From contig CANKBG010000019.1 in the NCBI GenBank assembly GCA_947479935.1, positions 1 to 52,182 of the forward strand: 52,182 nt of DNA, given 5' to 3'. Origin of the DNA: Comamonadaceae bacterium. GTDB taxonomy: Bacteria > Pseudomonadota > Gammaproteobacteria > Burkholderiales > Burkholderiaceae_C. Shown one piece after another: positions 8,700 to 19,026 of this stretch. The notes under the pieces are model-generated. The model was not told the origin of the DNA and made no database searches. It saw only the letters and a list, made by a program, of their open reading frames with translations. The position numbers and the translations under genes are program-made. Positions within the stretch are counted from its first letter, which is position 1, and every line of letters begins with the position of its first letter.

Positions 8700-9152
8700 T
8701 CAATACGGGTTCTTAAACCCCAGTTTTTGCATGATCTCAATCTCATGCGCCTCCATGGCTTGTGCATCGGCTTCACTTGTCTCATGATCCCACCCTTGCG
8801 CATGCAAGGTGCCATGTACCAACAAATGCGCGTAATGCGCTTGCAATGTTTTGCCTTGCTCGCGTGCCTCTTTCGCCACCACTGGCGCGCATAAGACTAA
8901 GTCTGCCATCACCACCGGTGACAGCATGTAATCAAACGTCAGTACATTGGTAGCGTAGTCTTTTTTGCGAAACTCACGGTTCAAACGCTGGCCTTCTTCG
9001 GTATCCACAATGCGAACCGTGATTTCGCCGTCATGCGACAAGCTATGACGGATCCAGCGAGCAACTGTGTGGCGCGGCAAGGCGGTGCGGTGGCGAACTG
9101 CGTTAGGGATGTCACCAAATTGCAAGGACAAATTAAGTGTGGGTAGTGCCAT
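8700..9152 (-). CDS. ybeY: Endoribonuclease YbeY (rRNA maturation)
   Basis: A 150-residue zinc-dependent single-strand RNase needed for 16S rRNA 3' end processing and 70S quality control. The metal motif [11 protein letters not shown] is present near the C-terminus, as are [14 protein letters not shown] and the N-terminal strand. The ATG at 9152 lies 5 bases after the phoH stop; an in-frame TTG at 9161 would overlap phoH. Coupling to phoH is the usual arrangement in proteobacteria. Confidence 0.95.
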   Translation of the reverse strand: MALPTLNLSLQFGDIPNAVRHRTALPRHTVARWIRHSLSHDGEITVRIVDTEEGQRLNREFRKKDYATNVLTFDYMLSPVVMADLVLCAPVVAKEAREQGKTLQAHYAHLLVHGTLHAQGWDHETSEADAQAMEAHEIEIMQKLGFKNPY

Positions 9153-9157
9153 GTTTT

Positions 9158-10114
9158 TCAAGCATCAATCGACCGACTGCGCACCGTCGTTCTTTGCGCA
9201 TCATAAGCATCCACAATGCGCGCTACCAACGGATGACGTACCACATCGGCACTTGTAAACCGTGTCATGGCAATGCCCTTAACCCGCCTAAGCACCCGCT
9301 CGGCATCAATCAACCCACTCAGCTGCCCTTTAGGCAAATCAATCTGACTCACATCACCCGTGACCACCGCCTTGGCACCAAAGCCAATGCGCGTCAGGAA
9401 CATTTTCATTTGCTCTGGCGTGGTGTTTTGCGCCTCGTCCAAAATCACAAACGCATTGTTCAAGGTGCGGCCGCGCATGAAGGCCAAGGGCGCCACTTCA
9501 ATGGCGTTGCGCTCAAAGGCTTTTTGTACTTTGTCGTGCCCCATCAGGTCATAAAGCGCGTCGTACAGGGGCCGCAAATAAGGATCGACCTTTTGCGACA
9601 AATCGCCAGGCAAAAAGCCCAAACGCTCGCCAGCCTCTACGGCTGGGCGAGTTAAAACAATTCGTTGCACACTGGCGCGCTCTAACGCATCTACCGCACA
9701 AGCCACAGCCAAATAAGTTTTACCAGTACCCGCAGGTCCAATGCCAAACGTAATATCGTGCGTGGCCATGTTGTCGATGTACAAGGCCTGCATGGGCGTT
9801 CGGGCTTTCAGGTCAGCCCGGCGCGTTAAAAGAGTGGCGGCATCGGGATTCTTGGCCACTTCAGGGTCGCCCGTCATCATGAGCTGCAGGGAGTCTTCCT
9901 TGATGGGCCGGTCGGCCATTTCGTACAAGGCTTGAAGTAACTCCAGCGCTTGGTTGGCACGGGCTTTGGGGCCGTCAATCTTGAACTGTTCGTGCCGATG
10001 CGCAATTTTGACCTGCAGGCCCGCCTCAATGGTGCGCAAATGGGCGTCCATGGGCCCGCAAAGATGGGTCATCCGGGTATTGTTGTGCGGCGTGAAGTTG
10101 TGTCTGACAATCAA
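9158..10114 (-). CDS. PhoH-like ATPase (YbeZ)
   Basis: An ATPase of the PhoH/YbeZ family, about 318 residues, usually encoded with ybeY and thought to help it in RNA work. Walker A is GPAGTGKT and Walker [10 protein letters not shown], followed by [14 protein letters not shown] and [10 protein letters not shown]. The frame is open to 10183, but the family begins near [12 protein letters not shown], so I choose TTG 10114, which has AGGA 8 bases upstream. The alternative 10183 start would place part of the protein in the space between divergent phoH and ruvA. It is cotranscribed with ybeY. Confidence 0.92.
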   Translation of the reverse strand: MIVRHNFTPHNNTRMTHLCGPMDAHLRTIEAGLQVKIAHRHEQFKIDGPKARANQALELLQALYEMADRPIKEDSLQLMMTGDPEVAKNPDAATLLTRRADLKARTPMQALYIDNMATHDITFGIGPAGTGKTYLAVACAVDALERASVQRIVLTRPAVEAGERLGFLPGDLSQKVDPYLRPLYDALYDLMGHDKVQKAFERNAIEVAPLAFMRGRTLNNAFVILDEAQNTTPEQMKMFLTRIGFGAKAVVTGDVSQIDLPKGQLSGLIDAERVLRRVKGIAMTRFTSADVVRHPLVARIVDAYDAQRTTVRSRSIDA

Positions 10115-10210
10115 GCTGATAATCCTAATGAAAATAGACCAAAGCCCAAATGGGGCATTGTCCATACCCATAATGATAGGCACTTATCTGATGAAGAAGA
10201 ACGGCACGCC

Positions 10211-10783
10211 ATGATTGGTCAATTAACAGGCACTTTGATCGACAAAAACCCACCCGAGGTGGTAGTGGACTGCCACGGCGTAGGCTATGAGGTGAGTGTG
10301 CCCATGAGCACCTTTTACAACCTGCCTGCCTTGGGCGAAAAGGTGAAGTTACTCACTCATTTTGTGGTGCGTGAAGATGCGCAACTGTTGTATGGCTTTG
10401 CCACGGTGGAAGAGCGCGCAGCTTTTAGGCAGCTCATCAAAATTTCTGGAGTCGGACCCCGTACAGCACTGAGCGTGCTGTCGGGCATGGGTGTGGCCGA
10501 TTTGGCGCATGCCATTACGCACCAAGAAGCGGGTCGTTTGGTCAAAGTCCCAGGCATTGGCAAAAAAACGGCTGAGCGTTTGTTGTTGGAATTAAAGGGC
10601 AAGCTGGGTGCCGACGTCGGACAGCCAGCAGGCACTTCTCACGATCATGCCAACGACATTCTGCAAGCTTTGGTGGCTCTAGGGTACTCAGACAAAGAAG
10701 CCGCGCTGGCGCTCAAATCTTTGCCACCAGACATAGGCGTGAGCGAAGGCATCAAAATGGCGCTCAAGGCTTTGGCCAAATAA
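10211..10783 (+). CDS. ruvA: Holliday junction branch migration complex subunit RuvA
   Basis: A 190-residue DNA-binding subunit that tetramerises on four-way junctions and loads RuvB. It begins MIGQLTGTL, has an OB-fold N-terminal domain, two helix-hairpin-helix motifs ([10 protein letters not shown] and [10 protein letters not shown]), a flexible linker and a C-terminal three-helix domain that binds RuvB. The frame is open upstream to 9950 but that part lies over phoH on the other strand, so ATG 10211 is correct. ruvB follows after 12 bases. Confidence 0.96.
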   Translation: MIGQLTGTLIDKNPPEVVVDCHGVGYEVSVPMSTFYNLPALGEKVKLLTHFVVREDAQLLYGFATVEERAAFRQLIKISGVGPRTALSVLSGMGVADLAHAITHQEAGRLVKVPGIGKKTAERLLLELKGKLGADVGQPAGTSHDHANDILQALVALGYSDKEAALALKSLPPDIGVSEGIKMALKALAK

Positions 10784-10795
10784 AATAAGCAACAC

Positions 10796-11845
10796 ATGAG
10801 CATTCAAACCGACGACTTTGGCACCCCACCGCCCGCGCGCATGGTGGACGCAAAACCCGAGACACCTCAGGAAGAAGCCATTGAGCGCGCGCTGCGCCCC
10901 AAGCTGCTTGATGACTATGTAGGCCAAGCCAAGGTACGCGAGCAGTTAGAAATTTTCATTGGCGCCGCCAAGATGCGCGGCGAACCTTTGGACCATGTGC
11001 TGCTGTTTGGCCCGCCAGGCTTGGGAAAGACCACCTTGAGCCACATCATTGCAGCAGAGCTGGGCGTGAACCTGCGCCAAACGAGTGGCCCTGTGTTGGA
11101 AAAACCCAAAGACTTGGCTGCTTTGCTCACCAATTTAGAAAAGAACGATGTCTTGTTCATCGACGAAATTCACCGTCTATCACCCGTGGTGGAAGAAATT
11201 TTGTACCCTGCATTAGAGGACTATCAAATCGACATCATGATTGGTGAAGGCCCTGCAGCGCGAAGTATCAAGCTCGATTTGCAACCGTTTACTTTGGTGG
11301 GTGCCACCACGCGTGCCGGCATGCTCACCAATCCACTGCGTGACAGATTTGGCATTGTGTCGCGCCTTGAGTTTTACACGGCTGAAGAATTGGGCCGCAT
11401 TGTCAAGCGCAGTGCCACATTGCTCAAAGCCCCGATGGATGCAGCGGGCGGTGAAGAAATTGCCAAACGCTCTCGCGGCACACCGCGCATTGCCAATCGA
11501 CTGCTGCGCAGAGTGCGCGACTATGCCGATGTGAAAGGTGTAGGACACATTACCCATGACATTGCCAAACGCGCTTTGGCCATGCTCGATGTCGACCCAG
11601 AAGGTTTTGATTTGATGGACCGAAAATTATTAGAAGCCGTGATTCACCGTTTTGATGGCGGCCCCGTGGGACTAGACAATATTGCGGCCAGCATCGGCGA
11701 AGAGCGCGACACCATTGAGGATGTGATTGAGCCGTATTTAATTCAACAAGGCTTCTTGCAACGCACGCCCCGCGGTAGAACGGCCACCTTGGCGGCTTAC
11801 AAGCACTTGGGTGTCACGCCGCCTAAGAGTTTTTCGCAAGAATGA
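10796..11845 (+). CDS. ruvB: Holliday junction DNA helicase RuvB
   Basis: A 349-residue AAA+ motor that drives branch migration with RuvA. Walker [10 protein letters not shown], Walker [10 protein letters not shown], sensor and arginine-finger regions ([17 protein letters not shown]) and the winged-helix C-terminus ending around QRTPRGR are all present. Twelve bases after ruvA, so one operon. ruvC is not in this window. The gene converges on the histidine phosphatase gene; only a weak 5-bp hairpin (CTAGC/GCTAG) lies between the ends. Confidence 0.97.
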   Translation: MSIQTDDFGTPPPARMVDAKPETPQEEAIERALRPKLLDDYVGQAKVREQLEIFIGAAKMRGEPLDHVLLFGPPGLGKTTLSHIIAAELGVNLRQTSGPVLEKPKDLAALLTNLEKNDVLFIDEIHRLSPVVEEILYPALEDYQIDIMIGEGPAARSIKLDLQPFTLVGATTRAGMLTNPLRDRFGIVSRLEFYTAEELGRIVKRSATLLKAPMDAAGGEEIAKRSRGTPRIANRLLRRVRDYADVKGVGHITHDIAKRALAMLDVDPEGFDLMDRKLLEAVIHRFDGGPVGLDNIAASIGEERDTIEDVIEPYLIQQGFLQRTPRGRTATLAAYKHLGVTPPKSFSQE

Positions 11846-11867
11846 AGCTTTCTAGCAACAGCTAGGG

Positions 11868-12506
11868 TCAGTATTCGTCCCGCGTCACTTCATCCAAGTG
11901 CGTTGTATCTGCCCAGCCCACCAGCGACACACTGTCTGGCGTCCATAGCAAACGATTGATGGCGGTATTGGTCAGGGTCCAAGTGCGAGGCGCTTGTAAA
12001 TCTTGGCCCGTGGCAATGCGATACAGCAAATCCATCACGCCACCATGTGCAAAAAATGCAATGTGCTGGCCGATGTGTTGAGCCGCTAATTCGTTCAGTG
12101 TTTGACGAACGCGTTGATCCATGATGACCAATGATTCGCCCCCTGAAGGAGGCGCCCAATGCGGATCTCGTTTGCGCCAACGCATGGCATCTTCAGGCAG
12201 GTCTTTTTCAATCTCTGCAAAAGTTTTACCTTCAAAGGCACCAAAGCCTCGCTCACGCAAACCAAGATGACTGATGGGCTGAAGTCCCTGACGAACAGCG
12301 ACTGCTGTGGCTGTTTGATGAGCGCGTTTTAAATCGCTGGTGTAAACCGCATGCAGCGGCTCTTGGACGGCCAACACTTCAGCCAACTGCGAGGCTTGCC
12401 ATTCACCATGTGCGTTGAGTGGAATATCGAGCTGCCCTTGAATGCGGGTGTCCACATTCCAAGCAGTTTCGCCATGACGGATGGCCAAAATTCGTGTGGC
12501 TTGCAT
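11868..12506 (-). CDS. Histidine phosphatase family protein (phosphoglycerate mutase-like)
   Basis: A 212-residue member of the histidine phosphatase superfamily. The catalytic RHGET motif is at about residues 9-13 and the second histidine in FAHGGVMDLL. Sequence fits the GpmB/CobC/PhoE group, where substrates vary (sugar phosphates, alpha-ribazole phosphate, nucleotides); no specific substrate can be assigned. It starts exactly after the stop of the upstream lipoprotein gene, so the two are likely cotranscribed. Confidence 0.88.
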   Translation of the reverse strand: MQATRILAIRHGETAWNVDTRIQGQLDIPLNAHGEWQASQLAEVLAVQEPLHAVYTSDLKRAHQTATAVAVRQGLQPISHLGLRERGFGAFEGKTFAEIEKDLPEDAMRWRKRDPHWAPPSGGESLVIMDQRVRQTLNELAAQHIGQHIAFFAHGGVMDLLYRIATGQDLQAPRTWTLTNTAINRLLWTPDSVSLVGWADTTHLDEVTRDEY

Positions 12507-13205
12507 TTATCTTGAAATAGAGGTGTCAACGCGCCTGGTCAGCGCTTGCGGATTGGGAAATCCTTGCAAGGCAGCGTTAATCATGGTGCGCCAAATGTTG
12601 GCATGATCTGACCAAGGGCCTTCATGCGAGGCTTTGGTTTGATAAACCACGTTGCTGGTTTTGAGATCGCGAATGATGATGCTCACTTCTTGCGCATAGC
12701 CTGATGGGAGAGGAAAGCCTGCACGCATGCCCGAGTTCATGCCAATGCCCCAGCCGATGCCCAAGCCTTGGGGCCGATAGCCCCTAACCACATTGACATG
12801 CAAGTGGTTAATCCAAGGGCTGCGCACCGGACGGCCCCAAGAGTCAGCAATGAATTCGGCCGATCGAACACCCACCCACACGGTGTATTGCGCTTCAATG
12901 TCGTTGCGTGTCCAGCCCAATGGTGCTAAGGCTGCTTCAACTTCAATTTCGGCCCAACCCGCTTGCAAGTTGTTGACGTCTGCAGGCAGGCGGTCTAAAC
13001 GGAAAAAGGCTTTTGGCGGTGCGGAACTTTGAACACCAGTGGCAACAGTGGCAGGCCACTGGGTGCTGGTTTGAACTTGGCTTTCAATGATGCGCATGCT
13101 GTTGCAGCCGCTCAGTAGAGCGAAGCAAAGCGCAGCAAAAACGAATCCAAATCCTCTGCGCATTGCTGTTGATTTTTTGCTGAGCATCAAAATGTGACCA
13201 AACAT
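12507..13205 (-). CDS. Predicted lipoprotein, DUF4136-like
   Basis: A 232-residue exported lipoprotein. A signal peptide with RR near residue 16 is followed by a hydrophobic stretch and the lipobox LLSGC (Cys34). The mature part, with QYTVWVGVR and a Gly-rich GLGIGWGIG segment, resembles DUF4136 outer-membrane lipoproteins of unknown role. The start at 13205 is chosen over the longer frame to 13301 because AGGA lies 6 bases upstream and it gives a proper signal peptide. The DUF match is from memory and moderately sure. Confidence 0.78.
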   Translation of the reverse strand: MFGHILMLSKKSTAMRRGFGFVFAALCFALLSGCNSMRIIESQVQTSTQWPATVATGVQSSAPPKAFFRLDRLPADVNNLQAGWAEIEVEAALAPLGWTRNDIEAQYTVWVGVRSAEFIADSWGRPVRSPWINHLHVNVVRGYRPQGLGIGWGIGMNSGMRAGFPLPSGYAQEVSIIIRDLKTSNVVYQTKASHEGPWSDHANIWRTMINAALQGFPNPQALTRRVDTSISR

Positions 13206-13245
13206 GGAAAGTCCTTCATTGTTGCCTTTGAGTTCTACCCAAAGA

Positions 13246-14208
13246 TCAAAGTTGAACCACTTGCACACCCTGCAGGCCGGCCATGACCTTAGGCGCTTCA
13301 AAGCTCTCTACGTCAAAGGCTTTGTCACCTTCAGGGTTGGGCTTGCCCGTAATTTTGAGATTTTTAAAGTCGTGCAATTCAGGGTCCATTAAATGCGAAG
13401 GCACCACATGTTGCAAAGCTGAAAACATGTTTTCAATGCGCCCAGGAAATTTCTTTTGCCATTCGCGAATCATGTTGCCAATTTGGACGCGCTGCAAATT
13501 GTCTTGGCTACCGCACAGCGTGCAAGGAATGATGGGAAATTGGCGATGCTCAGCCCAGCGTGCCAGGTCAGCTTCGGCCACATGTGCCAAGGGACGAATG
13601 ACCATGAACTCGCCGTTGTCACTGAGCAATTTAGGCGGCATGCCTTTGAGTTTGCCGCCAAAAAACATGTTGAGAAAAAAAGTTTGCAACATGTCATCTC
13701 GGTGATGTCCCAAGGCCAACTTGTTGCATTTCAATTGGCCTGCCACTTTGTACAAAATGCCACGGCGCAGGCGACTGCACAAACTGCACATGGTTTTGCC
13801 TTCGGGGATTTTGTCTTTCACGATGGAATAAGTGTCTTGCGTTTCAATGTGAAAAGGAATGTCCATTTTCTTCAAATACGCAGGCAATATTTCTGCCGGA
13901 AAGCCAGGTTGCTTTTGATCTAAGTTAACAGCGATCAATTCAAAGTTAACCGGCGCACGCGCTTTCATTTTGAGCAAAATATCGAGCATGCCGTAGCTGT
14001 CTTTACCGCCCGACATGCAGACCATGATGCGATCACCTTCTTCAATCATGTTGAATTCGCTGATCGCTTGACCCACCTGACGGCACAAACGTTTTTCTAA
14101 TTTATGAGTCTCGCGTTCAATTTTGAGCGCCTTGGCTTTTTGCTCGGCTGGATCTTGTATGTCGTCGGCCACGGCTTCAAGCCAACTGTTTTGAGTGGGT
14201 GCATTCAT
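13246..14208 (-). CDS. ttcA: tRNA 2-thiocytidine(32) synthetase TtcA
   Basis: A 320-residue enzyme that thiolates C32 of tRNAs using ATP and a [4Fe-4S] cluster. The PP-loop SGGKDS is present at about residues 68-73, and the cluster cysteines are in CSLCSR and CTLCGS. The start at 14208 (MNAPTQ) is preferred to 14259 because it has GGTGAAA upstream and fits the family. It follows folB by 4 bases, so folB-ttcA are a unit with the SDR gene upstream. Confidence 0.95.
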   Translation of the reverse strand: MNAPTQNSWLEAVADDIQDPAEQKAKALKIERETHKLEKRLCRQVGQAISEFNMIEEGDRIMVCMSGGKDSYGMLDILLKMKARAPVNFELIAVNLDQKQPGFPAEILPAYLKKMDIPFHIETQDTYSIVKDKIPEGKTMCSLCSRLRRGILYKVAGQLKCNKLALGHHRDDMLQTFFLNMFFGGKLKGMPPKLLSDNGEFMVIRPLAHVAEADLARWAEHRQFPIIPCTLCGSQDNLQRVQIGNMIREWQKKFPGRIENMFSALQHVVPSHLMDPELHDFKNLKITGKPNPEGDKAFDVESFEAPKVMAGLQGVQVVQL

Positions 14209-14212
14209 GGTT

Positions 14213-14605
14213 TCACCATTGTCCTGTTTCGATCCGAATGGCAACTTCGCAATCGTCAAAAATTTCTAACTTGGCAATTTTCACGCGCACACCTTTGACA
14301 CCATGCAATTGCATGAGGCGATGCGCGAGTTTGCCAATGAGGCTTTCCAAAAGGTTCACGTGCACAGCAGTGCACTCTTCGATGATAATTTTACGCACCT
14401 TGCGGTAGTCCAGCACATTGCTAATGTCGTCATCACGTGGCAGCAAGGGCTGTGGGCCTAAATTGAGTTCAGCGTCCACTTGAATGGGTTGTGGTGCCTT
14501 TTTCTCGTGTTCCAAAATGCCCAAATTGGCGTTGAAACGCAGGCCTGTGAGGTTCAGCGTTTGATGACCCAGTTTGGCAAGCGGCAAGGAGGCGGAGGCA
14601 GTCAT
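14213..14605 (-). CDS. folB: Dihydroneopterin aldolase
   Basis: A 130-residue folate enzyme converting 7,8-dihydroneopterin to 6-hydroxymethyl-dihydropterin. The N-terminal [17 protein letters not shown] and the C-terminal [13 protein letters not shown] with the catalytic Lys are recognisable. It is encoded between a pteridine-reductase-like SDR gene and ttcA with gaps of 7 and 4 bases; the SDR neighbour supports a shared role in pterin metabolism. Confidence 0.9.
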   Translation of the reverse strand: MTASASLPLAKLGHQTLNLTGLRFNANLGILEHEKKAPQPIQVDAELNLGPQPLLPRDDDISNVLDYRKVRKIIIEECTAVHVNLLESLIGKLAHRLMQLHGVKGVRVKIAKLEIFDDCEVAIRIETGQW

Positions 14606-14612
14606 GTGTGGC

Positions 14613-15458
14613 TTACATCAAAGAAAAGTCGCGTTCGAATTTCATCAAGTGCTGGCCGCCATCGACCAACAAGGTGGTGCCAGTGATGGCGCGATTTTGC
14701 ATGGCAAACACCACGGTGCTTACCACTTCTTCCACCGAAGATGAGCGACCCAAAGGGCTTAGTGTGTGAAGTTGTTTGAATTTCTCATCGGCCAGCATGT
14801 GACTGGTCAAAGTCAGTCCTGGCGCCACACCGACCACGCGAACCAAGGGCGCCAAGGCTTGCGCGAGCAATGTGTTGGCCGCTTCTAAAGCAGCCTTGGA
14901 CAATGTGTAACTTAAAAAATCAGGATTGGGATTCCAAAGTTTTTGATCCAGCATGTTGATCACGATAGCCTCAGCGGCATGTGCATTCCGCGCTGCGCAG
15001 TGTTGGTGCAAGGCTTGGGCCAAGACAATGGCTGCGCCTGTGTTGCTTGCCCAGTGCTGTGCCATGTTGGCATAGCTGAAACTGTGAATGTCGTCGTGTT
15101 CAAACAAGGCAGCACTGTTTACCACGGCGTTGATTGCGCCCAATTTGGCAACCACCGCTGGCAGCAACTGACGTGTTGCGCTTTCATCGGCCAAGTCGGC
15201 CTGAAAAATAAAATCAGCAGGCTTGAGTGAGGCCGTAGGATTTAATCCGGTGCCAGCCGGAATGGCAGCAGCACTGACTGCCGAACTGATGGCCCAACAT
15301 TCTTCAGCCGTTTGCAAGGCTTCAGCTTCTGAACTTCTGTAATGCACCGCGACGCGCCAACCTGCCCGCGCCAAGCCCAACGCTATTTCGCGGCCCAAGC
15401 GCTTGCCAGCGCCTGTGACCAGGGCTGTGCGAGGAGCTGAAGAAGAAGGGGTCAACAT
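14613..15458 (-). CDS. Short-chain dehydrogenase, pteridine-reductase (FolM)-like
   Basis: A 281-residue SDR with the nucleotide-binding TGAGKRLGREIA near the start, NSAALFE and the catalytic YTLSK. The RLG after the glycine motif is characteristic of pteridine reductases/FolM, which reduce dihydromonapterin or dihydrofolate. A 25-residue insert around residues 55-80 is unusual. Adjacency to folB supports a pterin substrate, but this is inference. It is divergent from the MidA-like gene with only 20 bases between the start codons. Confidence 0.82.
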   Translation of the reverse strand: MLTPSSSAPRTALVTGAGKRLGREIALGLARAGWRVAVHYRSSEAEALQTAEECWAISSAVSAAAIPAGTGLNPTASLKPADFIFQADLADESATRQLLPAVVAKLGAINAVVNSAALFEHDDIHSFSYANMAQHWASNTGAAIVLAQALHQHCAARNAHAAEAIVINMLDQKLWNPNPDFLSYTLSKAALEAANTLLAQALAPLVRVVGVAPGLTLTSHMLADEKFKQLHTLSPLGRSSSVEEVVSTVVFAMQNRAITGTTLLVDGGQHLMKFERDFSLM

Positions 15459-15478
15459 TCGGGGACAATCGGGGGGTC

Positions 15479-16609
15479 ATGACAGAACCCACTAGTTTAA
15501 CGACCGCCATGCTGGAGCGGGTGCATAAGGCCATTTTGGCGGCCCAAGGGTGGCTTCCCTTTGACCAATTCATGGCACTGGCCTTGTACGAGCCCGGCTT
15601 GGGTTATTACGCCAACCAGCAACCCAAATTTGGCACCATGCCCCAATCGGGCAGTGATTTTGTCACGGCGCCAGAGTTGTCCCCCCTCTTTGGCGCAGCC
15701 TTGGCAAAGCAAGTAGCGCAAGCTTTGAACGCCACCGGCACCGATGAAATTTGGGAATTTGGTGCGGGCAGTGGTGCTTTGGCGCACCAGTTGTTAAGTG
15801 AACTTCATCAAATGGGTTGTCCCGTTAAACGTTACAACATCATGGACTTGTCCAGCACGCTCAAGGCCAGACAGCAGCAGCGCTTGGCTGAGTTTGGCCC
15901 TCAAGTGAATTGGCTGAAAGAATGGCCTGAAGCCATGGCGGGCGTGGTGGTGGGCAACGAGGTGCTCGATGCCATGCCGGTGAAGTTGTTGCATCGCAAA
16001 ATGGGCCAGTGGCACGAGCGCGGGGTGGTCCGGGCAGAAAATGCCGAAGGTTTGGACTGGGAAGACCGACTAACGGGCTTGCGTCCGCCCATGGCGCCAG
16101 AGGGTGATCACGATTACTTGACCGAAATTCAGCCTCAGGCGGAAGCTTTTGTGACCAGTTTGGCCGAACGTTTGTTGGCCAGTGTCAAAGCAGGCGGCAA
16201 GGGTGGCGCAGCGTTCTTTTTAGATTATGGTTTTCCAGAAGTTGAGTTTTTTCACCCTGAGCGCCACATGGGCACTGTCATGTGCCATCAAGCCCACAAG
16301 GCCGACCCCAACCCTTTGGTGGCCGTTGGATTGAAGGACATCACAGCCCATGTGAACTTCACGGGAGTGGCGTTGGCAGGCCAAAACGCAGGCTTGCAAG
16401 TGCTGGGCTACACCAGTCAGGCCAGGTTCTTGTTGAACTTAGACGTGGCTGAACGCATGGCACAGGCATCGCTGTCAGATCGGGTCCATGCCCTGAAACT
16501 TTTGAACGAGCACGAAATGGGTGAGTTGTTCAAGGTCGTTGGATTTGCGACCCATGTGGGCTGGCAGGCCCTTGGATTTGCGGTGGGTGACCGCAGTCAT
16601 CGGCTTTAA
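15479..16609 (+). CDS. MidA/NDUFAF7-type SAM-dependent methyltransferase
   Basis: A 376-residue class I methyltransferase of the COG1565 family. Family marks: FMALALYEPGLGYY, DFVTAPELSPLFG, the SAM-binding EFGAGSGALA and NEVLDAMPV. The eukaryotic relative methylates an arginine of the complex I subunit NDUFS2; in bacteria the substrate is less clear, so NuoD is only a possibility. The ATG at 15479 is immediately after a G-run (GGGGGGTC). Confidence 0.88.
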   Translation: MTEPTSLTTAMLERVHKAILAAQGWLPFDQFMALALYEPGLGYYANQQPKFGTMPQSGSDFVTAPELSPLFGAALAKQVAQALNATGTDEIWEFGAGSGALAHQLLSELHQMGCPVKRYNIMDLSSTLKARQQQRLAEFGPQVNWLKEWPEAMAGVVVGNEVLDAMPVKLLHRKMGQWHERGVVRAENAEGLDWEDRLTGLRPPMAPEGDHDYLTEIQPQAEAFVTSLAERLLASVKAGGKGGAAFFLDYGFPEVEFFHPERHMGTVMCHQAHKADPNPLVAVGLKDITAHVNFTGVALAGQNAGLQVLGYTSQARFLLNLDVAERMAQASLSDRVHALKLLNEHEMGELFKVVGFATHVGWQALGFAVGDRSHRL

Positions 16610-16631
16610 ACTGTGCCATGAGAACTAACTG

Positions 16632-16826
16632 ATGCTCCGCTGGCTGATCGTGACCTTTTTGGCGCTGCTGCTGATCAGTTGGGTGCGCCCGTGGCTTGAA
16701 AAAATGGGCTTGGGCAAGCTGCCAGGCGACTTCCATTTCAAGCTTTTTGGGCGGGAATGGTTCATTCCTTTGACCAGTACCTTGCTGCTCAGCTTTGTGA
16801 TCAGCCTCATTGCCAGGTGGCTGTAA
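16632..16826 (+). CDS. Small DUF2905-family membrane protein
   Basis: A 64-residue protein with two hydrophobic helices (about 3-18 and 47-63) separated by a short loop with GLGKLPGDF, the signature of DUF2905. The function of the family is unknown. It begins 22 bases after the methyltransferase gene, so the two may be cotranscribed. Confidence 0.82.
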   Translation: MLRWLIVTFLALLLISWVRPWLEKMGLGKLPGDFHFKLFGREWFIPLTSTLLLSFVISLIARWL

Positions 16827-17100
16827 AACATTTGTGTTACAGTTCTGGTTCGTTGTCACCCTCTTAAGTTAATTTTATGGGCGGTAACGACAAGCGCGGT
16901 CCCTGCCAGTTTCTAACATTTGGCCCTTCATTGAGGCAATTTAGGTCAAGCAGAAGAGCGGCGCACCCCCAAGTACGGGTGGGTTTGATTTCACGCTTCC
17001 CCCTTTTTAGTGCTCAGATACTGGCCCTTTGGATGCCCTTGCAAGAATTTGCATGAATTCGATGTGTTGTTCTGTACATACCAATTTTTTAGCTTATTAG

Positions 17101-17346
17101 ATGATTCATACGATTACTTTTGAAAATACCCCCGTCACCGTGGGAAAATACCGCATCGCCGCTTGTCCGCGTGCGCTGCCCTGTGGTCGCTTTGCGGCTC
17201 AGGTGTCAGTGGCCAGCGGGCGTGGCAGTGCCAGTACCGACCGGGTGATGTGTTTTACCAACGATTTCGCCACCCGCGATGCTGCAGCCAGCTTTGCGCT
17301 GGCACAAGGTTTGGATTGGGTGCGTGAAACCACGCAAGCCCACTGA
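17101..17346 (+). CDS. Conserved small hypothetical protein upstream of infA2
   Basis: An 81-residue soluble protein of unknown function. It contains [16 protein letters not shown] and a C-terminal helix with [13 protein letters not shown], and has three cysteines. I recall similar proteins from Comamonadaceae in the same place but know no role. It starts with ATG after a T-rich stretch without a clear ribosome site, and infA2 follows 28 bases after its stop. The upstream spacer 16827-17100 contains no feature I can support beyond a likely promoter. Confidence 0.65.
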   Translation: MIHTITFENTPVTVGKYRIAACPRALPCGRFAAQVSVASGRGSASTDRVMCFTNDFATRDAAASFALAQGLDWVRETTQAH

Positions 17347-17374
17347 ACCACCGAGTGAACCAGGAAAGGAAAAA

Positions 17375-17641
17375 ATGGCGAAAGAAGATTTGATCGAACA
17401 GATGGGCGTTGTGAACGAGGTTTTGCCCGACACACGTTTCCGTGTGACTTTAGACAATGGACACCAGTTGATCGCTTATTCGGCTGGCAAGATGCGCAAA
17501 AATCACATTCGCATTTTGGCGGGCGACCGCGTCACGCTTGAATTATCACCTTACGACCTCACCAAAGGCCGTATCAGCTTCCGTCATTTGGCTGGCCGTC
17601 CACCGGCTGCACCGCGCACACCGCGCACACCTTCACGTTAA
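17375..17641 (+). CDS. infA2: Translation initiation factor IF-1, second copy type with basic tail
   Basis: An 88-residue S1/OB-fold protein. [12 protein letters not shown], the [16 protein letters not shown] core and [12 protein letters not shown] are IF-1 hallmarks. It is longer than the usual 72 residues because of a Pro/Arg-rich tail ([10 protein letters not shown]), as in the extra IF-1 of Burkholderiales. AGGAAAGGA lies just before ATG 17375. The usual infA sits in the ribosomal-protein spc operon, which is not here, so this is probably a paralogue with a stress or condition-specific role (inference). Confidence 0.9.
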   Translation: MAKEDLIEQMGVVNEVLPDTRFRVTLDNGHQLIAYSAGKMRKNHIRILAGDRVTLELSPYDLTKGRISFRHLAGRPPAAPRTPRTPSR

Positions 17642-17668
17642 TTTGAAGGCTGTTTAAGGCCCTGGTGC

Positions 17669-18964
17669 CTATGCCTTTAATTGGGCAATGGCAATCACTC
17701 GGGCCTCATGTATTTTTTCCCCAACAGCAGGGCCCGAAAGGCCCTGTTTTTGCGCCTGCTCTGCAATGGTCGAGGTGGTCACCGACAGCGCAGCTTTCAG
17801 GACTTCTTTCAAGCGCTTTGCCGGTTCATAGTCGTTGTGATCAAACCCCAGTCGGCCTCTTGCATCGCATTCGCAGGCTTGCAAAATATCGAACCAGCGC
17901 TCTGGTTTTCGAATGGCGTCACAGCGCTCTAGTAAACGCATTAAAGCGTCGGCGTTTAAATCTTGGCTGCGGTGAATATTGCCGTGCTCTCGCGCCACCA
18001 CTTCTGACAATTCTTTGCAGTCCACCGGTATGCGCAGGCGCTCGCAAACCTGGTTGAGCAATTTGACACTGCGTTGTTCATGGGCAATGTGCCTGGGCCA
18101 TTCATCTTGAGGAGTGGTGCCTTTGCCCAAATCGTGCATAAGGCAGGCTACGCGCACGGACAATGAAGTTTGCAAATGCGCGCTCATGTCGAGCACCATC
18201 ATGAGGTGAATGCCAGTGTCAATTTCTGGGTGGTATTCAGCGCGTTGTGGCACACCCCACAATCGATTCACTTCAGGCAACAAAACTTGCAGTGCACCGC
18301 ATTCTTTGAGCACTTCAAACATGCGCGAGGGTTTTGCGGCCATCAGACCTTTGGCCAATTCTTGCCAAACACGCTCAGGTACCAAATGTTCTACTTCACT
18401 CGCTTTCACCATGTCTTGCATGAGGTGCATGGTTTCGGGGGCAATGCTGAATTGGGGGAAGCGTGCCGCAAACCGGGCCACTCGCAAAATTCGCACGGGA
18501 TCTTCACGAAAAGCGGGCGTGACGTGTCGCAATGTTTGTGCGGCCAGATCTTTCAGACCCCCATAAGGATCGATGCCGTGTGCTGCAAAGATTTGACCAA
18601 AATTTGCCCCCGCGATTTCGCTGTTCAGTGGCGTCAGCAGCGTGGCATGTTCTTCAGCCAAGGCCATGGCGTTGATGGTGAGATCGCGCCGTGCCAAGTC
18701 TTCTTCCAGCGTCACCCCGGGCGAGGCATGCACCACAAAGCCTTTGTAGCCTGGTGCCGTTTTACGCTCAGTGCGAGCCAGTGCATATTCTTCGCGCGAC
18801 TTCGGATGCAAAAAAACCGGAAAGTCTTTGCCCACCGTTTGGTAGCCCAGCTGTGTCATTTTTTCTGGCGTGGCGCCCACCACCACCCAGTCTTTGTCTT
18901 TGACCGGTAGGTGAAGCAGGGCATCACGAATGGCACCCCCTACGCTGAAAATTTGCATCGTCAT
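17669..18964 (-). CDS. cca: Multifunctional CCA tRNA nucleotidyltransferase
   Basis: A 431-residue enzyme that adds and repairs the 3'-CCA of tRNA. The nucleotidyltransferase head has GGAIRDALL, the catalytic DKD and RRDLTINAMA; the C-terminal half carries an HD phosphohydrolase domain (MHDLGKGTT), as in the E. coli bifunctional type. Two in-frame ATGs (18964, 18958) are possible; neither has a strong ribosome site. It converges on infA2 with 27 bases between the stops. Confidence 0.95.
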   Translation of the reverse strand: MTMQIFSVGGAIRDALLHLPVKDKDWVVVGATPEKMTQLGYQTVGKDFPVFLHPKSREEYALARTERKTAPGYKGFVVHASPGVTLEEDLARRDLTINAMALAEEHATLLTPLNSEIAGANFGQIFAAHGIDPYGGLKDLAAQTLRHVTPAFREDPVRILRVARFAARFPQFSIAPETMHLMQDMVKASEVEHLVPERVWQELAKGLMAAKPSRMFEVLKECGALQVLLPEVNRLWGVPQRAEYHPEIDTGIHLMMVLDMSAHLQTSLSVRVACLMHDLGKGTTPQDEWPRHIAHEQRSVKLLNQVCERLRIPVDCKELSEVVAREHGNIHRSQDLNADALMRLLERCDAIRKPERWFDILQACECDARGRLGFDHNDYEPAKRLKEVLKAALSVTTSTIAEQAQKQGLSGPAVGEKIHEARVIAIAQLKA

Positions 18965-19026
18965 ACGGCGCGTTTGCTTGCTGCTTTACTGAGTAATTTA
19001 AAAAGTGCTTTTGAAGATAGCAGTGT

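Noticed and set aside
9950..10210. Upstream extension of the ruvA frame
   Set aside because: It lies over phoH on the other strand and precedes the conserved RuvA N-terminus MIGQLTGTL.
16877..17056. A 59-codon frame starting MGGNDKRG before the small infA2-linked gene
   Set aside because: No recognisable family or coding pattern and no ribosome site; could be part of a 5' leader. Not strong enough to list.
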